A model generated the notes under the pieces. It was not told where the DNA came from. It did no database searches and saw only the letters and a list, made by a program, of their open reading frames with translations. A stretch of 38,028 nt of DNA. Source: Candidatus Peribacteria bacterium (GTDB taxonomy: Bacteria > Patescibacteriota > Gracilibacteria > UBA1369 > UBA12463). This document shows positions 27,068 to 35,548 of the stretch, one piece after another. The translations under genes and the position numbers were made by a program. Within the stretch, counting starts at the first letter, position 1; every line of letters starts with the position of its first letter. The DNA is taken from assembly GCA_943354965.1 (NCBI GenBank), contig CALRDN010000002.1, positions 1 to 38,028 on the forward strand. Reading direction: 5' to 3'.

Positions 27068-27817
27068 CTACTCATATTTCCCCGCCGCCTCCCATGCGAG
27101 CTCAAACGTCTGTTTGAAAACTTTCACAATTTCTTCGCTCTCAATAATAATTCCTAATTTTTCTTTCCAATCGGCAATCATCATTTTATTATCAAAAAAA
27201 TTTACTTCAGGAGTGAAATCGAGCTTGTCCTTCGGCAATAATCGACTCTGGCGCAACTCAACACTATCTAACGCATGACGCTCGCGATCCTTCGGCGTAT
27301 CGGGAAATAATGCACGAATAGAAATTTTCTTCTCAGCACGTCGCTTGTAATACTGCGGGAAATACCACGGAATCGCATCTTGATTCGCCTGATCCGAAGC
27401 ATAGGCAAGAATTTCCCCACTCGACGATAATGTCTCCTCATACACACGTATCAGACCCTCATCACCTTCGTAGAAATACACCTTAGGACGACCGGAAGCG
27501 CGATAATGAACATTGAGCTCTGGAAGCATCGCCGACGCCTCCTGCGCCAAGTGAGAGAACTTTTCACTCTGCTCTTTCAGATACGCCACGATCTTCTCCG
27601 GAGGAAGCGCCTCGTAATACCGACTCGACTTTTTCTTCTGACTAATCACAAGCCCCTTCTCCAATAAAATTTCCAAAATATCATAGGTCGTCGTTCTATT
27701 CACTACAGCCTTCTTAGCAATCGTCGATACCGGCGAACTCACCCCGAGCCCCATGAGGGCCATATACACCGCCGCCTCTTTCGAACTTAATCCCAATTTG
27801 AGAAGTTGTGCCATCAT
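27068..27817 (-). CDS. TrmB-family transcriptional regulator
   Basis: 249-aa regulator. The N-terminal winged HTH (about 1-70) matches TrmB: LLKLGLSSKEAAVYMALMGLG, then AKKAVVNRTTTYDILEILLEKGLV. An alpha/beta sensor part follows (GRPKVYFYEGDEGLIRVYEETL, then FFDNKMMIADWKEKLGIIIES), similar to the PLD-like ligand region seen in TrmB proteins. The ligand and targets are unknown. It is divergent from the small ORF and copy 3 of the Cys-rich family, so control of that unit is possible. Start is Met1 or Met2. Confidence 0.85.
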   Translation of the reverse strand: MMAQLLKLGLSSKEAAVYMALMGLGVSSPVSTIAKKAVVNRTTTYDILEILLEKGLVISQKKKSSRYYEALPPEKIVAYLKEQSEKFSHLAQEASAMLPELNVHYRASGRPKVYFYEGDEGLIRVYEETLSSSGEILAYASDQANQDAIPWYFPQYYKRRAEKKISIRALFPDTPKDRERHALDSVELRQSRLLPKDKLDFTPEVNFFDNKMMIADWKEKLGIIIESEEIVKVFKQTFELAWEAAGKYE

Positions 27818-27859
27818 AAACGTAAAAGTAAATTGTGTGGAAATATTTCGTCAGAATTA

Positions 27860-27889
27860 ATAATACATCTAATTCATAGCCGATGTAAA
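27860..27889 (-). promoter_or_regulatory. Promoter of the TrmB-family gene
   Basis: Minus strand: -35 TTTACA (27884-27889), 18-bp spacer and -10 TATTAT (27860-27865). Confidence 0.45.
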
Positions 27890-27932
27890 GCTAAAATATA
27901 GACTTACTACTGTCAGAAAGATTCAACAATAA

Positions 27933-27960
27933 TTGACACTGTACGGAATATATGTTTAAT
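27933..27960 (+). promoter_or_regulatory. Promoter of the 77-aa gene and Cys-rich copy 3
   Basis: Consensus -35 TTGACA (27933-27938), 16-bp spacer and -10 TTTAAT (27955-27960). The expected start is near 27967, about 30 nt before the ATG at 27998. Confidence 0.6.
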
Positions 27961-27997
27961 TGTTTTCGTAAACAGATGACATCAATCATCCTCAACT

Positions 27998-28231
27998 ATG
28001 CGTATCACTATCGAATCACCACCAGAGACAGAAGAAAATCGTGACGAGCTGCATGGCATCCAGGATCTTATCCGTGAATTAATAGATGAACGAATATGGC
28101 ATATAGACCTTTCAAAATGGGAGAGAGGAATGTTACATATTGATGTAGAACCGGATGATACAGACTGGAGAATAATTCGTACTACCGTTAAGATTACAAG
28201 GAGTCTTGAATTCCGCATATTAAATACATAA
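27998..28231 (+). CDS. Hypothetical 77-aa acidic protein
   Basis: Not recognised. Small, soluble and acidic (many D and E in the first 40 residues), with an amphipathic helix (ENRDELHGIQDLIRELIDERI) followed by probable beta-strands (WHIDLSKW, MLHIDVEP, RIIRTTVKIT). It has its own good promoter and lies 35 nt upstream of the preferred start of the Cys-rich copy 3 gene, so the two are probably cotranscribed. Copies 1 and 2 have no such partner. Confidence 0.6.
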   Translation: MRITIESPPETEENRDELHGIQDLIRELIDERIWHIDLSKWERGMLHIDVEPDDTDWRIIRTTVKITRSLEFRILNT

Positions 28232-28266
28232 CAACGCCGATGAAAGTAAAACATTATTTTAAACCC

Positions 28267-29925
28267 ATGAATAAAACCTGCGCTACCTGCCAACAAGCAT
28301 TTGAATTCACTCCTGAAGAACAAGCTTTCCTTCTCAAAATCAGGCCAACCTACGGCACAGAAACATTTGAAATTCCGCAGCCCTCCAACTGTCCATCATG
28401 CCGACTTGCCAATCGCACAGCCTACCGCAACGAGCAGTACATGTATCGCAATACATCTGCGATTACAAATAAACCTCTCATCGCCCTCTACTCAAAAGAT
28501 TACAAAATTGTCACACACGAAGAATGGTGGAGTGAGAACTGGGATGGACTTACCTACGGTCAAAATTATGACTTTAATAGGCCATTTTTTGATCAGTTTC
28601 ATGAACTCTGCCTGAAAATTCCCCACGTAAATCTCATCCAGCTCAACAACGAAAACTGCCCCTATACAACTGGAACAGCATTCTGCAAAAACTGCCACCT
28701 CATCAACTGCTCAGAAAATTGCGAGGACTGTTGTTATGGAAAATTGATTCAATCATCACGGGATATCATGGATTCGGATTATGTGTACGATAGTGAACTC
28801 CTCTATGAATGTTTCAACGTCAAAAACTGCAACAACTGTATTTACACATCCTATAGCCAAAATTCATTCGACTGTGCCTTCAGTGAAAACCTCAAAGGTT
28901 GCAAAAACTGCTTCCTCTGCACCAACCTCAACAACAAAGAATATCACTTCATGAACGAACCGGTAAGCAATGAGGTCTACCAAGAAAAAATAAAAGAGTT
29001 TTTCGGATCAAACAACGCCATTCAAAAAGCCAAAGAAATTCTCAATACCCTCCGAGAAAAGCGCATTCACAAGTACTCAAACATCATGAACAGCGAGAAC
29101 TCAACAGGAGATTTTCTCTCTAACTGCCGTAATTGCACGGATTGTTATGACACCAATGACAGCGAAGACTGCAAATATGTAAATGTAGGAGTAAATGTAA
29201 AAGACATCTACGACTGCAGTAATATGTACCTCAAGCCGGAATTAAATTATCAAGTTCTTGGGACCATCGAGACCTACAATGTTATATTTTCTCTCTACGT
29301 TTTTCACAGTCAAAATGTCGCCTACAGCGAGTTTTGCTTCAACTCATCAAATCTCTTTGGTTGTAGCGGTCTGAGGAAAAAGCACTACTGCATCTTCAAT
29401 AAGCAGTATACGAAAGAAGAATACGAAATTCTCGTTCCTCAAATCATAAAACACATGCAACAGACGGGCGAGTGGGGTAAGTTCTTCCCCATGAACTACT
29501 CCCCTTTCGGCTATAACGAGACCGTCGCACAGGATTACCTTCCCCTCACAAAAGAGCAGGCACAGGCCAGAAACTATAATTGGAAAGATCCTGATCAGAA
29601 AGACTACCTCCCGCAATCCTACAAAACTCCCGACCGAATCGAAGAGGCAACAAATGACATTCTCAAAGAAACTCTCGCCTGCGTTTCTTGTGGAAAAAAC
29701 TACAAAATCATTCTCAAAGAACTCGAAAGACTCCGCCAACTCAATCTCCCAATCCCCCACTACTGCCCAGACTGCCGCCATGCGCTGCGCATGCTCTTAC
29801 GCAACCCGCCACATCTCTTTAACCGGCCATGTAACAAATGCTCAACTCCCATCCAAACAACGTATTCTTCTGATCGCCCCGAAATCGTCTACTGCGAAAG
29901 ATGTTATCTTGAGGCGGTTTATTAA
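28267..29925 (+). CDS. Cys-rich multi-zinc-ribbon protein, copy 3 (complete)
   Basis: About 552 aa, the full-length paralogue of copy 1 and collinear with it. It has an N-terminal ribbon (CATC... CPSCRLANR), a HEEWWSENWDGLTYGQNYDF motif, a Cys/Asn/Tyr-rich core, and the SSNLFGCSGLRKKHYCIFNKQYTKEEYE block. The C-terminal ribbon pairs are CVSC...CPDC and CNKC...CERC, and the protein ends CYLEAVY like copy 1. The frame opens at 28240, but the ATG at 28267 puts the first CxxC at the same distance from the start as in copy 1 and is preferred. No signal peptide or membrane helix. Function unknown. Confidence 0.85.
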   Translation: MNKTCATCQQAFEFTPEEQAFLLKIRPTYGTETFEIPQPSNCPSCRLANRTAYRNEQYMYRNTSAITNKPLIALYSKDYKIVTHEEWWSENWDGLTYGQNYDFNRPFFDQFHELCLKIPHVNLIQLNNENCPYTTGTAFCKNCHLINCSENCEDCCYGKLIQSSRDIMDSDYVYDSELLYECFNVKNCNNCIYTSYSQNSFDCAFSENLKGCKNCFLCTNLNNKEYHFMNEPVSNEVYQEKIKEFFGSNNAIQKAKEILNTLREKRIHKYSNIMNSENSTGDFLSNCRNCTDCYDTNDSEDCKYVNVGVNVKDIYDCSNMYLKPELNYQVLGTIETYNVIFSLYVFHSQNVAYSEFCFNSSNLFGCSGLRKKHYCIFNKQYTKEEYEILVPQIIKHMQQTGEWGKFFPMNYSPFGYNETVAQDYLPLTKEQAQARNYNWKDPDQKDYLPQSYKTPDRIEEATNDILKETLACVSCGKNYKIILKELERLRQLNLPIPHYCPDCRHALRMLLRNPPHLFNRPCNKCSTPIQTTYSSDRPEIVYCERCYLEAVY

Positions 29926-29943
29926 TTTGCAGAATTCAAAAAC

Positions 29944-29972
29944 TTGAAAGTGCAAAGCTAATACTCTACAAT
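29944..29972 (+). promoter_or_regulatory. Promoter of the GITNPQTMN-repeat gene
   Basis: -35 TTGAAA (29944-29949), 17-bp spacer and -10 TACAAT (29967-29972), 35 nt before the ATG at 30008. Confidence 0.6.
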
Positions 29973-30007
29973 ATGAGAGAAGTATTATTTTTATTAATCT
30001 CACTCCA

Positions 30008-30310
30008 ATGGCAAAAGCAACCGCAAAAACTTCTGTACACAAAAGCGCATCATTTATTTATTTCTGGTTGGGACTCCTTACGGGAGCTCTCGTTATCATT
30101 ATGACGCTCATGATGCAATCAGCTCTTAGTGACGGACAGGCTTCAATATTTAGTGGCTACAAGGTACGAGGCATCACAAACCCACAAACAATGAATGGCA
30201 TCACAAACCCACAGACAAGAACCGGGATTACAAACCCACAAACAATGAATGGCATCACAAACCCTCAAACCATGAATGGGATTACAAATCCTCAGACAAT
30301 GGGACAATAA
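30008..30310 (+). CDS. Small membrane-anchored protein with five GITNPQTMN repeats
   Basis: 100-aa protein. Residues 1-14 are polar and basic. Residues 16-37 form one membrane helix (FIYFWLGLLTGALVIIMTL). Then come a short spacer and, from residue 55 to 99, five uninterrupted 9-residue repeats (GITNPQTMN, one variant ending RT, the last ending MG). The repeat tail probably lies outside the membrane. It has its own promoter and a strong terminator, so it is a discrete gene. Family not recognised. The tail could be an adhesion or binding module or a slippage-driven spacer. Confidence 0.75.
   Translation: MAKATAKTSVHKSASFIYFWLGLLTGALVIIMTLMMQSALSDGQASIFSGYKVRGITNPQTMNGITNPQTRTGITNPQTMNGITNPQTMNGITNPQTMGQ
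30170..30304 (+). repeat. Five 27-bp tandem coding repeats
   Basis: Units begin at 30170, 30197, 30224, 30251 and 30278. The unit encodes GITNPQTMN. Third-position differences (cca/cct, aac/aat, atc/att) with conserved residues suggest selection on the peptide and not only slippage. Confidence 0.95.
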
Positions 30311-30340
30311 TCAAAGTCTCTCGGAAATCCACGCACAACT

Positions 30341-30373
30341 AAAAACGCCCGCAATTACATTGCGGGCGTTTTT
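30341..30373. terminator. Bidirectional intrinsic terminator
   Basis: Perfect 15-bp stem AAAAACGCCCGCAAT / ATTGCGGGCGTTTTT with a 3-nt loop. A- and T-runs on both flanks serve the repeat-protein gene (+) and the lipoprotein gene (-). Confidence 0.95.
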
Positions 30374-30388
30374 GAATCACATAAATTT

Positions 30389-30976
30389 CTATAATCCCAT
30401 CTTGTTAACCTGTGCAATGAAATCGCCCTTCAATGAGTTACGTCCATCGTCAAACTTCATAGTTCCACAAACATATTTACTATCGAGATGACTAATTTCG
30501 AGAGCACCATTTTTATCAAAAACGCCTCCGGCAAGATTTTTTGAACTAACATTAACTTCCTTAACCTTCATCTTGGCATCAGCAGCTCCGGAGTAGTTTC
30601 CAGCTCCAACCACGTTAGTTACCGCATCCGTAAGTCTTACAACAACGAGCGTATCGGTATCAGCATAAGTATGGTCGACATAAATATTATCCTTTGGAAC
30701 ATCATAGGTACTAAAAACCAACTGAGCCACATCCGGAGTCTTATTCCATACCGTGAACCAGTTGCTTACAGAAGTAAATGTAGTCTCCTTGAAATCAGAT
30801 GTTTTTGCGGTAAGCTTGGTCGACTTTGGGCAACCTTCCGGAGCATCGGCAAATGTGAGAACTTCAGCCGAAACCGGCGCGACCTTTTCAACAGCCGTAG
30901 GCGTAACGGACTGACCGGAACAAGCCGAAAGCGATACTGCCGCGAGCATCAGAGGAACAAAAAGTTTTTTGTTCAT
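30389..30976 (-). CDS. Hypothetical lipoprotein
   Basis: 195 aa from the ATG at 30974-30976, chosen because a lipoprotein signal follows directly (MNKKLFVPLMLAAVSLSAC, lipidated Cys19). The longer frame to 31030 would bury that signal. The mature part (about 175 aa) is not recognised. It is Ser/Thr/Lys-rich, mostly beta-like, with two further Cys (in EGCPKST and KYVCGTM) that could form a disulfide. Surface-exposed by prediction. Convergent with the repeat-protein gene, sharing the terminator at 30341. Confidence 0.75.
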   Translation of the reverse strand: MNKKLFVPLMLAAVSLSACSGQSVTPTAVEKVAPVSAEVLTFADAPEGCPKSTKLTAKTSDFKETTFTSVSNWFTVWNKTPDVAQLVFSTYDVPKDNIYVDHTYADTDTLVVVRLTDAVTNVVGAGNYSGAADAKMKVKEVNVSSKNLAGGVFDKNGALEISHLDSKYVCGTMKFDDGRNSLKGDFIAQVNKMGL

Positions 30977-31054
30977 AAAAATGAAAAATAAAGAAATAAA
31001 AGTACGCCAAAAGCATACTTGTTTCATCAAACGAGTGCAAATAAAGGAAATTGA

Positions 31055-34000
31055 TTACACAAAACTATATTGTACCAAACCTCTTTCCTCCAAGAGATCC
31101 ATTGCCATCTCAACAGATTTTGTCTTCACCCTCACGGCCTGATCATATGAAGGCAAGCGAACCTTCGTCGGCGTACGAAATTCCTCGGTAAGAGCATGCA
31201 ACGAGTGAAGGAGATGAGCATGTTGGGCATCACAATTTCCAAGCTGAGTAAGAAGTCCTTTAAACACCCACTGCACCTCCTCACTATCAAATTGAGTACT
31301 TCCAACAGCCAAACGTGCCAAGCACGGAGCAATATAAAGATTCCAATATGCACTCGCCTTACCGTTTTCACCTAATTTCGTCATACGTTCATAAAAAGTA
31401 GGAGCAGAGGTCTTGCCATCAGGCAACAAGTGCGTAGGACTCAAAACGCGCTTCATCGCCTCCTCCAATAGATGAAGCACATCAGGATCTAAGGGTCGAT
31501 TAAAAGCCGTATGCGAATTCATCATCGTTTCAAGAATATCGAGAATATTCACCATAGCCGTATCAAAATTGGATGAGTGGCTAATATCAGCGGTAATACG
31601 AGCAGCTTGCTCAGAATATTGATGAGCCTTCTTGAGAATATATTGAAGTGAAGTAAAGGCATCATGATCATCAGGAGACTCACCCTGCTCACTACGACGT
31701 ATCAATGAGGCAATAGACATAATAAGCTTCTGAAAATCTTCATCATGAGGATTTGTAAGGAAGTGTTTAGCCATATTACTAAGCATAGAAGTTGCGCCAT
31801 CGGTAATATCCGCAAAACGTTCCGGATCACCATAGCGATGAGCATCGCTACGCGCATCCAAGAAGGATTCAAAAGATTCATAATATTTTCCAAGCATACC
31901 AAGCGTACGAGCAAAAGCCTGTTTAGCCCGATAAACCTGTGTTCTATCCATAACCTGATCAGGATGCTCGGTCGCCTGGCTCAAATATGAGCGAAACAAC
32001 GCTTCAGCATGCAAAAGATGATGGTGCATTGAACTATTGGGATCTCGAGAAGAAACAATACAGGCCTCCTCATCTTCATGAGCAAAAATTGTACCTTCCA
32101 ATCCGGGAACTTCAGCACGGTTAAAGCCCATAAGCCAGCCATTAGCTCCGACTCTCGTCGCCTCAAGATTAAGTCGTTGAAAACGAGGATCAAATTCCAT
32201 ATCAGGAAATTCTCGATTCAAATTGCGACTGCGTATCTCAAATTGAGACGCATACATCTCGCAAGCTTGCGCATAGCGCTGTTGCATATATTCAGCCAAC
32301 ATGAGATAAAACGATTCTTTTATTTCAAAAAATCTCCCCTCTTTGAATTTAATGTCGCTGTTCGCATTGAAAAATAAATCACTTCCAAAACCACTTCCCC
32401 ACTCGGCCAGTTTTTTGGTACTTTCTTCCCGAAGTGCTTCGGATGTACCTTTCATAATATAAAAAGTACACATCAAATCATAAAGATGTTCAATACGAGC
32501 AATAAGAACTTTGTCGTATTGTGTGGATTGCAATAATAACTTCAAATATTTTTCCTTCAAACCTTCCCCAAGAGTTACGGCCATCTCACCCCAATCTTTA
32601 CGTAAAACCGTCATAGAATGAAGCACCGAAAGCTGCAATGCATCATCATTCGCAATCGCAGAAAGAAGTGTAGGATTAGACTGAACAACGGACTTATATA
32701 TTGATAAAGTTGCGGTATGATCGCCTACTTTATAGGCCTCCGTGAGAGCCCTAATAGCATATCCCTCAGCCAGTTTAGATAAACTACCAGATGCAGAGGC
32801 ATGCGTAACAATAGCCCGTGGATTGCATCGCTCAAGAATAGATACCAGATGGGGATTTGTACCGCCACTCGCTCTTGCCTGCATATCGAACATAAATTTG
32901 GCAATAACTCGATGAGCCTCGGCATATAATGGAGCGTAAGATGAACCTTCATCGGTAAATTCTTTTTTTAATCTCGTACCGACGAGATCCTGAGAGAAAG
33001 AAAGTGTAGCCTCATCCCGATCGCCAATTTGCTGAAGCCCGATAGTCTGCTGGGCAACTAACTGGCTATATGCATTTGCAAGTTCTGGTTTTTTCAAAAC
33101 ATTCGTAAGAAATTTCAAAAATAAATCCGCATCACATGCACCCGATTCACGGAAGGCCACCAAGTGTAACAATACATCTCTATAATGTTCATTCTGCAAC
33201 AATCGATCAACTTTTGTAGTTACAATATTATCAGCCTCACCTGTCTCAGTCCACGCCATAAAGCGAATATGATCCACCGTAAGCCTTCCATTCTTTATAG
33301 AAATAACGCCATCCTGATACATACTTTGAACAACTTCCGTTAAAATGCCGGGGTTTCCTTGAGATATTTTCGCAAACCGCTTGAGATAATCTTTACGAGA
33401 AGGAACATCAAAATCAGGAACATGAAGAAGATCTGCCACAAAAGAAGAAAGCATTTTTGTTGGCTCACCTTTTTTATCCAAAAAAGCGAGAGGCTCCAAA
33501 AAAATCTCCTCGGAAGTAGCACACTTCATGGCAGCTAAAAGCATCGGACTTTGCACCTCATCGCCCTTACGAGTTAAATTAAGAACGGCCATATTCCCAA
33601 ATGTAGCATTTTGAGCAAATACTTTAGTCGAAAAAGAATTCGACTCGGCATCAGGCCACTGCATATCATCCGGTACCAAGAAAAGTTTAGAAGAAGAAGA
33701 CGGTAAGAATTGAAAAAATGACACTAATAATGTAGAGAGTTGATTTGGTGACATATCAGTCACCAACCCTTGAGTAAACGCGAAAAGCTGTTGATATACC
33801 GGCGTATTGACGATATCAGGTCGTGAAGAAAAGCCTTCCACAAGCCTTCTAGTAAAAGATTTGACATAGTGAAACGGAGCAGCCTTATGGGTATCCATCG
33901 CAGGAGCAAAAACCAATGTGACATCCGGATAATGTTGTTGCACGTACCGAACGATTTCCGCAGCCATTCTTGTCTTTCCCATCATGGGGTCACCATGAAT

Positions 34001-34936
34001 CGTTAAACTGCTATATTCTCCAGAACATAACGTCTGATCAACCCACTTCCGAATTTGAGCTTCCTCATTTGCTCGTCCATATTGTTTCTCGGCTCCACCG
34101 GCACGGATGCTGTTGATAGCAGGCTTAAGTTGTATCTCGCGGAAGCGCTTTCCGAGCCATCCTATTGGTATCGTGGAAAACTCCGCATCAATATAAACTT
34201 TAACTCGAGGATGTTGAGCGGCACGCATAAAAGCTTCTTCACTAATAAACATCGACATTTCAGTCAAACGCGAGAAACCCTTGCCGGCTTCACGTTGAAA
34301 CGTGTCCAAAACAGAAGAAGTATCCTGTTGTTTCTGATAATGCATAAACATTACTGACGGCGCTGGAAGTTTCTGAGCTATAGATGCCTTACGAATATCG
34401 TCATAAATTTCCGAAGTAGGCACAGCAGATCGCTCACCGGAACAAGAATATATCCATACAGATCCTTTTGGAGAGATAGAAACTTTTTTAAAATTCGGAG
34501 TACCTCGTAAAATTATTCGCTGAATAGTAATATCATCTAAAGCAGTAGAAAAGGCGGCACAAGAAGCACTTCGCATAGAAAGCGGTTCCCTCTCAAAAAC
34601 CCGAGCATCAAATGCAACATCCTCGCGAGTAGTATCGACAGCACTCAACGCAGTAGAAACCTGTCGAGAAGCTTCAAGTTGACCGAAGCCAACCACCCTA
34701 AGAAATTGATCGGCACTACCTCTTCTATCTCGAGGAGGTGGAATAACGGTAGGATGCGGCTCCCTATTACCCTCATCGATAGCAATAGCATTAGGTGCCG
34801 AAACAGCATCTACGGCTAAACTTCCGGGAATATACGTAGGAGCAGGAAGACGTCCAGTATCATTTTGGGGGGGCGAAACAACATTGAAATCTAATTCTGC
34901 AGTATCATTTGGAGTTTTAGGTATATTTCCTGACAT
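31055..34936 (-). CDS. STAND-like AAA ATPase, 1293 aa
   Basis: Large signalling-type ATPase. Residues 1-70 are Pro-rich and disordered-looking. Residues 110-280 form an unrecognised alpha/beta domain. The nucleotide-binding domain follows, with Walker A HGDPMMGKTRMA at about 314-325 and a Walker B-like strand KLFLVPDDMQWPD at about 417-429. A winged-helix-like segment ends near residue 570. From about 650 to the end the protein is all-helical, consistent with TPR-type repeats. This is the plan of STAND ATPases (MalT/LAL type). No C-terminal LuxR HTH or effector domain is recognised, so the output is unclear. It stands alone between the lipoprotein and smpB. Immune or regulatory roles are both possible. 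Confidence 0.75.
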   Translation of the reverse strand: MSGNIPKTPNDTAELDFNVVSPPQNDTGRLPAPTYIPGSLAVDAVSAPNAIAIDEGNREPHPTVIPPPRDRRGSADQFLRVVGFGQLEASRQVSTALSAVDTTREDVAFDARVFEREPLSMRSASCAAFSTALDDITIQRIILRGTPNFKKVSISPKGSVWIYSCSGERSAVPTSEIYDDIRKASIAQKLPAPSVMFMHYQKQQDTSSVLDTFQREAGKGFSRLTEMSMFISEEAFMRAAQHPRVKVYIDAEFSTIPIGWLGKRFREIQLKPAINSIRAGGAEKQYGRANEEAQIRKWVDQTLCSGEYSSLTIHGDPMMGKTRMAAEIVRYVQQHYPDVTLVFAPAMDTHKAAPFHYVKSFTRRLVEGFSSRPDIVNTPVYQQLFAFTQGLVTDMSPNQLSTLLVSFFQFLPSSSSKLFLVPDDMQWPDAESNSFSTKVFAQNATFGNMAVLNLTRKGDEVQSPMLLAAMKCATSEEIFLEPLAFLDKKGEPTKMLSSFVADLLHVPDFDVPSRKDYLKRFAKISQGNPGILTEVVQSMYQDGVISIKNGRLTVDHIRFMAWTETGEADNIVTTKVDRLLQNEHYRDVLLHLVAFRESGACDADLFLKFLTNVLKKPELANAYSQLVAQQTIGLQQIGDRDEATLSFSQDLVGTRLKKEFTDEGSSYAPLYAEAHRVIAKFMFDMQARASGGTNPHLVSILERCNPRAIVTHASASGSLSKLAEGYAIRALTEAYKVGDHTATLSIYKSVVQSNPTLLSAIANDDALQLSVLHSMTVLRKDWGEMAVTLGEGLKEKYLKLLLQSTQYDKVLIARIEHLYDLMCTFYIMKGTSEALREESTKKLAEWGSGFGSDLFFNANSDIKFKEGRFFEIKESFYLMLAEYMQQRYAQACEMYASQFEIRSRNLNREFPDMEFDPRFQRLNLEATRVGANGWLMGFNRAEVPGLEGTIFAHEDEEACIVSSRDPNSSMHHHLLHAEALFRSYLSQATEHPDQVMDRTQVYRAKQAFARTLGMLGKYYESFESFLDARSDAHRYGDPERFADITDGATSMLSNMAKHFLTNPHDEDFQKLIMSIASLIRRSEQGESPDDHDAFTSLQYILKKAHQYSEQAARITADISHSSNFDTAMVNILDILETMMNSHTAFNRPLDPDVLHLLEEAMKRVLSPTHLLPDGKTSAPTFYERMTKLGENGKASAYWNLYIAPCLARLAVGSTQFDSEEVQWVFKGLLTQLGNCDAQHAHLLHSLHALTEEFRTPTKVRLPSYDQAVRVKTKSVEMAMDLLEERGLVQYSFV

Positions 34937-35037
34937 ATGGACAAAAAGCTAAATTAAGGTATGAGTATATGGTGACTCCAAACAAAAGACAAGGCAAAAA
35001 TACACGAAAAAAGAGGCGTGTCTACACATACTTAAAT

Positions 35038-35066
35038 TTGCCGCTCAGAGCGCAAAACGCTACACT
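35038..35066 (+). promoter_or_regulatory. Promoter of smpB
   Basis: -35 TTGCCG (35038-35043), 17-bp spacer and -10 TACACT (35061-35066). The ATG is only 6 nt downstream, so the transcript is probably leaderless. Confidence 0.55.
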
Positions 35067-35072
35067 ACGTCC

Positions 35073-35531
35073 ATGTCGACCGATATCACTATCAGCTACA
35101 ACAAAAACAAGAAAGCCCTCGCTTTTTATGAGATTCTCGACAAAATTGAAGCTGGAATTCAACTTACTGGCGGAGAAGTGAAGTCGGTAAAGGCAGGTCA
35201 TGTAAACCTAAAAGGAAGCTACATCGATATTGGTGATCATGCCGCTTGGCTCAGAAATGCCAACGTCTCCAGATTCCCCTACGACAATAACCCTCTCGAA
35301 ACAACCCGTGTCCGCAAGCTCCTTCTGCATAAAGTGCAACTTTTAAAATTAGAACAACAACAAGAAGAAAAGGGCATCACTCTGATTCCTCTCGAAATTT
35401 ACGGAAAGAAAAATCTCATCAAAGTTCTCATCGGTATATGCCGAGGTAAAAAAATGCATGATAGACGAGACGACTTAAAGAAAAAAGCACAAGACCTAGA
35501 CGTCAAGCGCGCCTTGAAAAAATACGAATAA
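35073..35531 (+). CDS. smpB: SsrA-binding protein SmpB
   Basis: 152-aa partner of tmRNA in ribosome rescue. Family signatures are the early ALAFYEILDKIEAGIQLTGGEVKSVKAGHVNLKGSY, RKLLLHK, and the basic C-terminus KKMHDRRDDLKKKAQDLDVKRALKKYE, which acts in the mRNA channel. Full length. The ATG at 35073 fits the family start. No tmRNA gene is found in the window. It is followed by nadE after 17 nt. Confidence 0.97.
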   Translation: MSTDITISYNKNKKALAFYEILDKIEAGIQLTGGEVKSVKAGHVNLKGSYIDIGDHAAWLRNANVSRFPYDNNPLETTRVRKLLLHKVQLLKLEQQQEEKGITLIPLEIYGKKNLIKVLIGICRGKKMHDRRDDLKKKAQDLDVKRALKKYE

Positions 35532-35548
35532 CCAGTAGGATACGACCA

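Noticed and set aside
30170-30304. CRISPR array
   Set aside because: The 27-bp units are directly adjacent without spacers and encode a peptide repeat.
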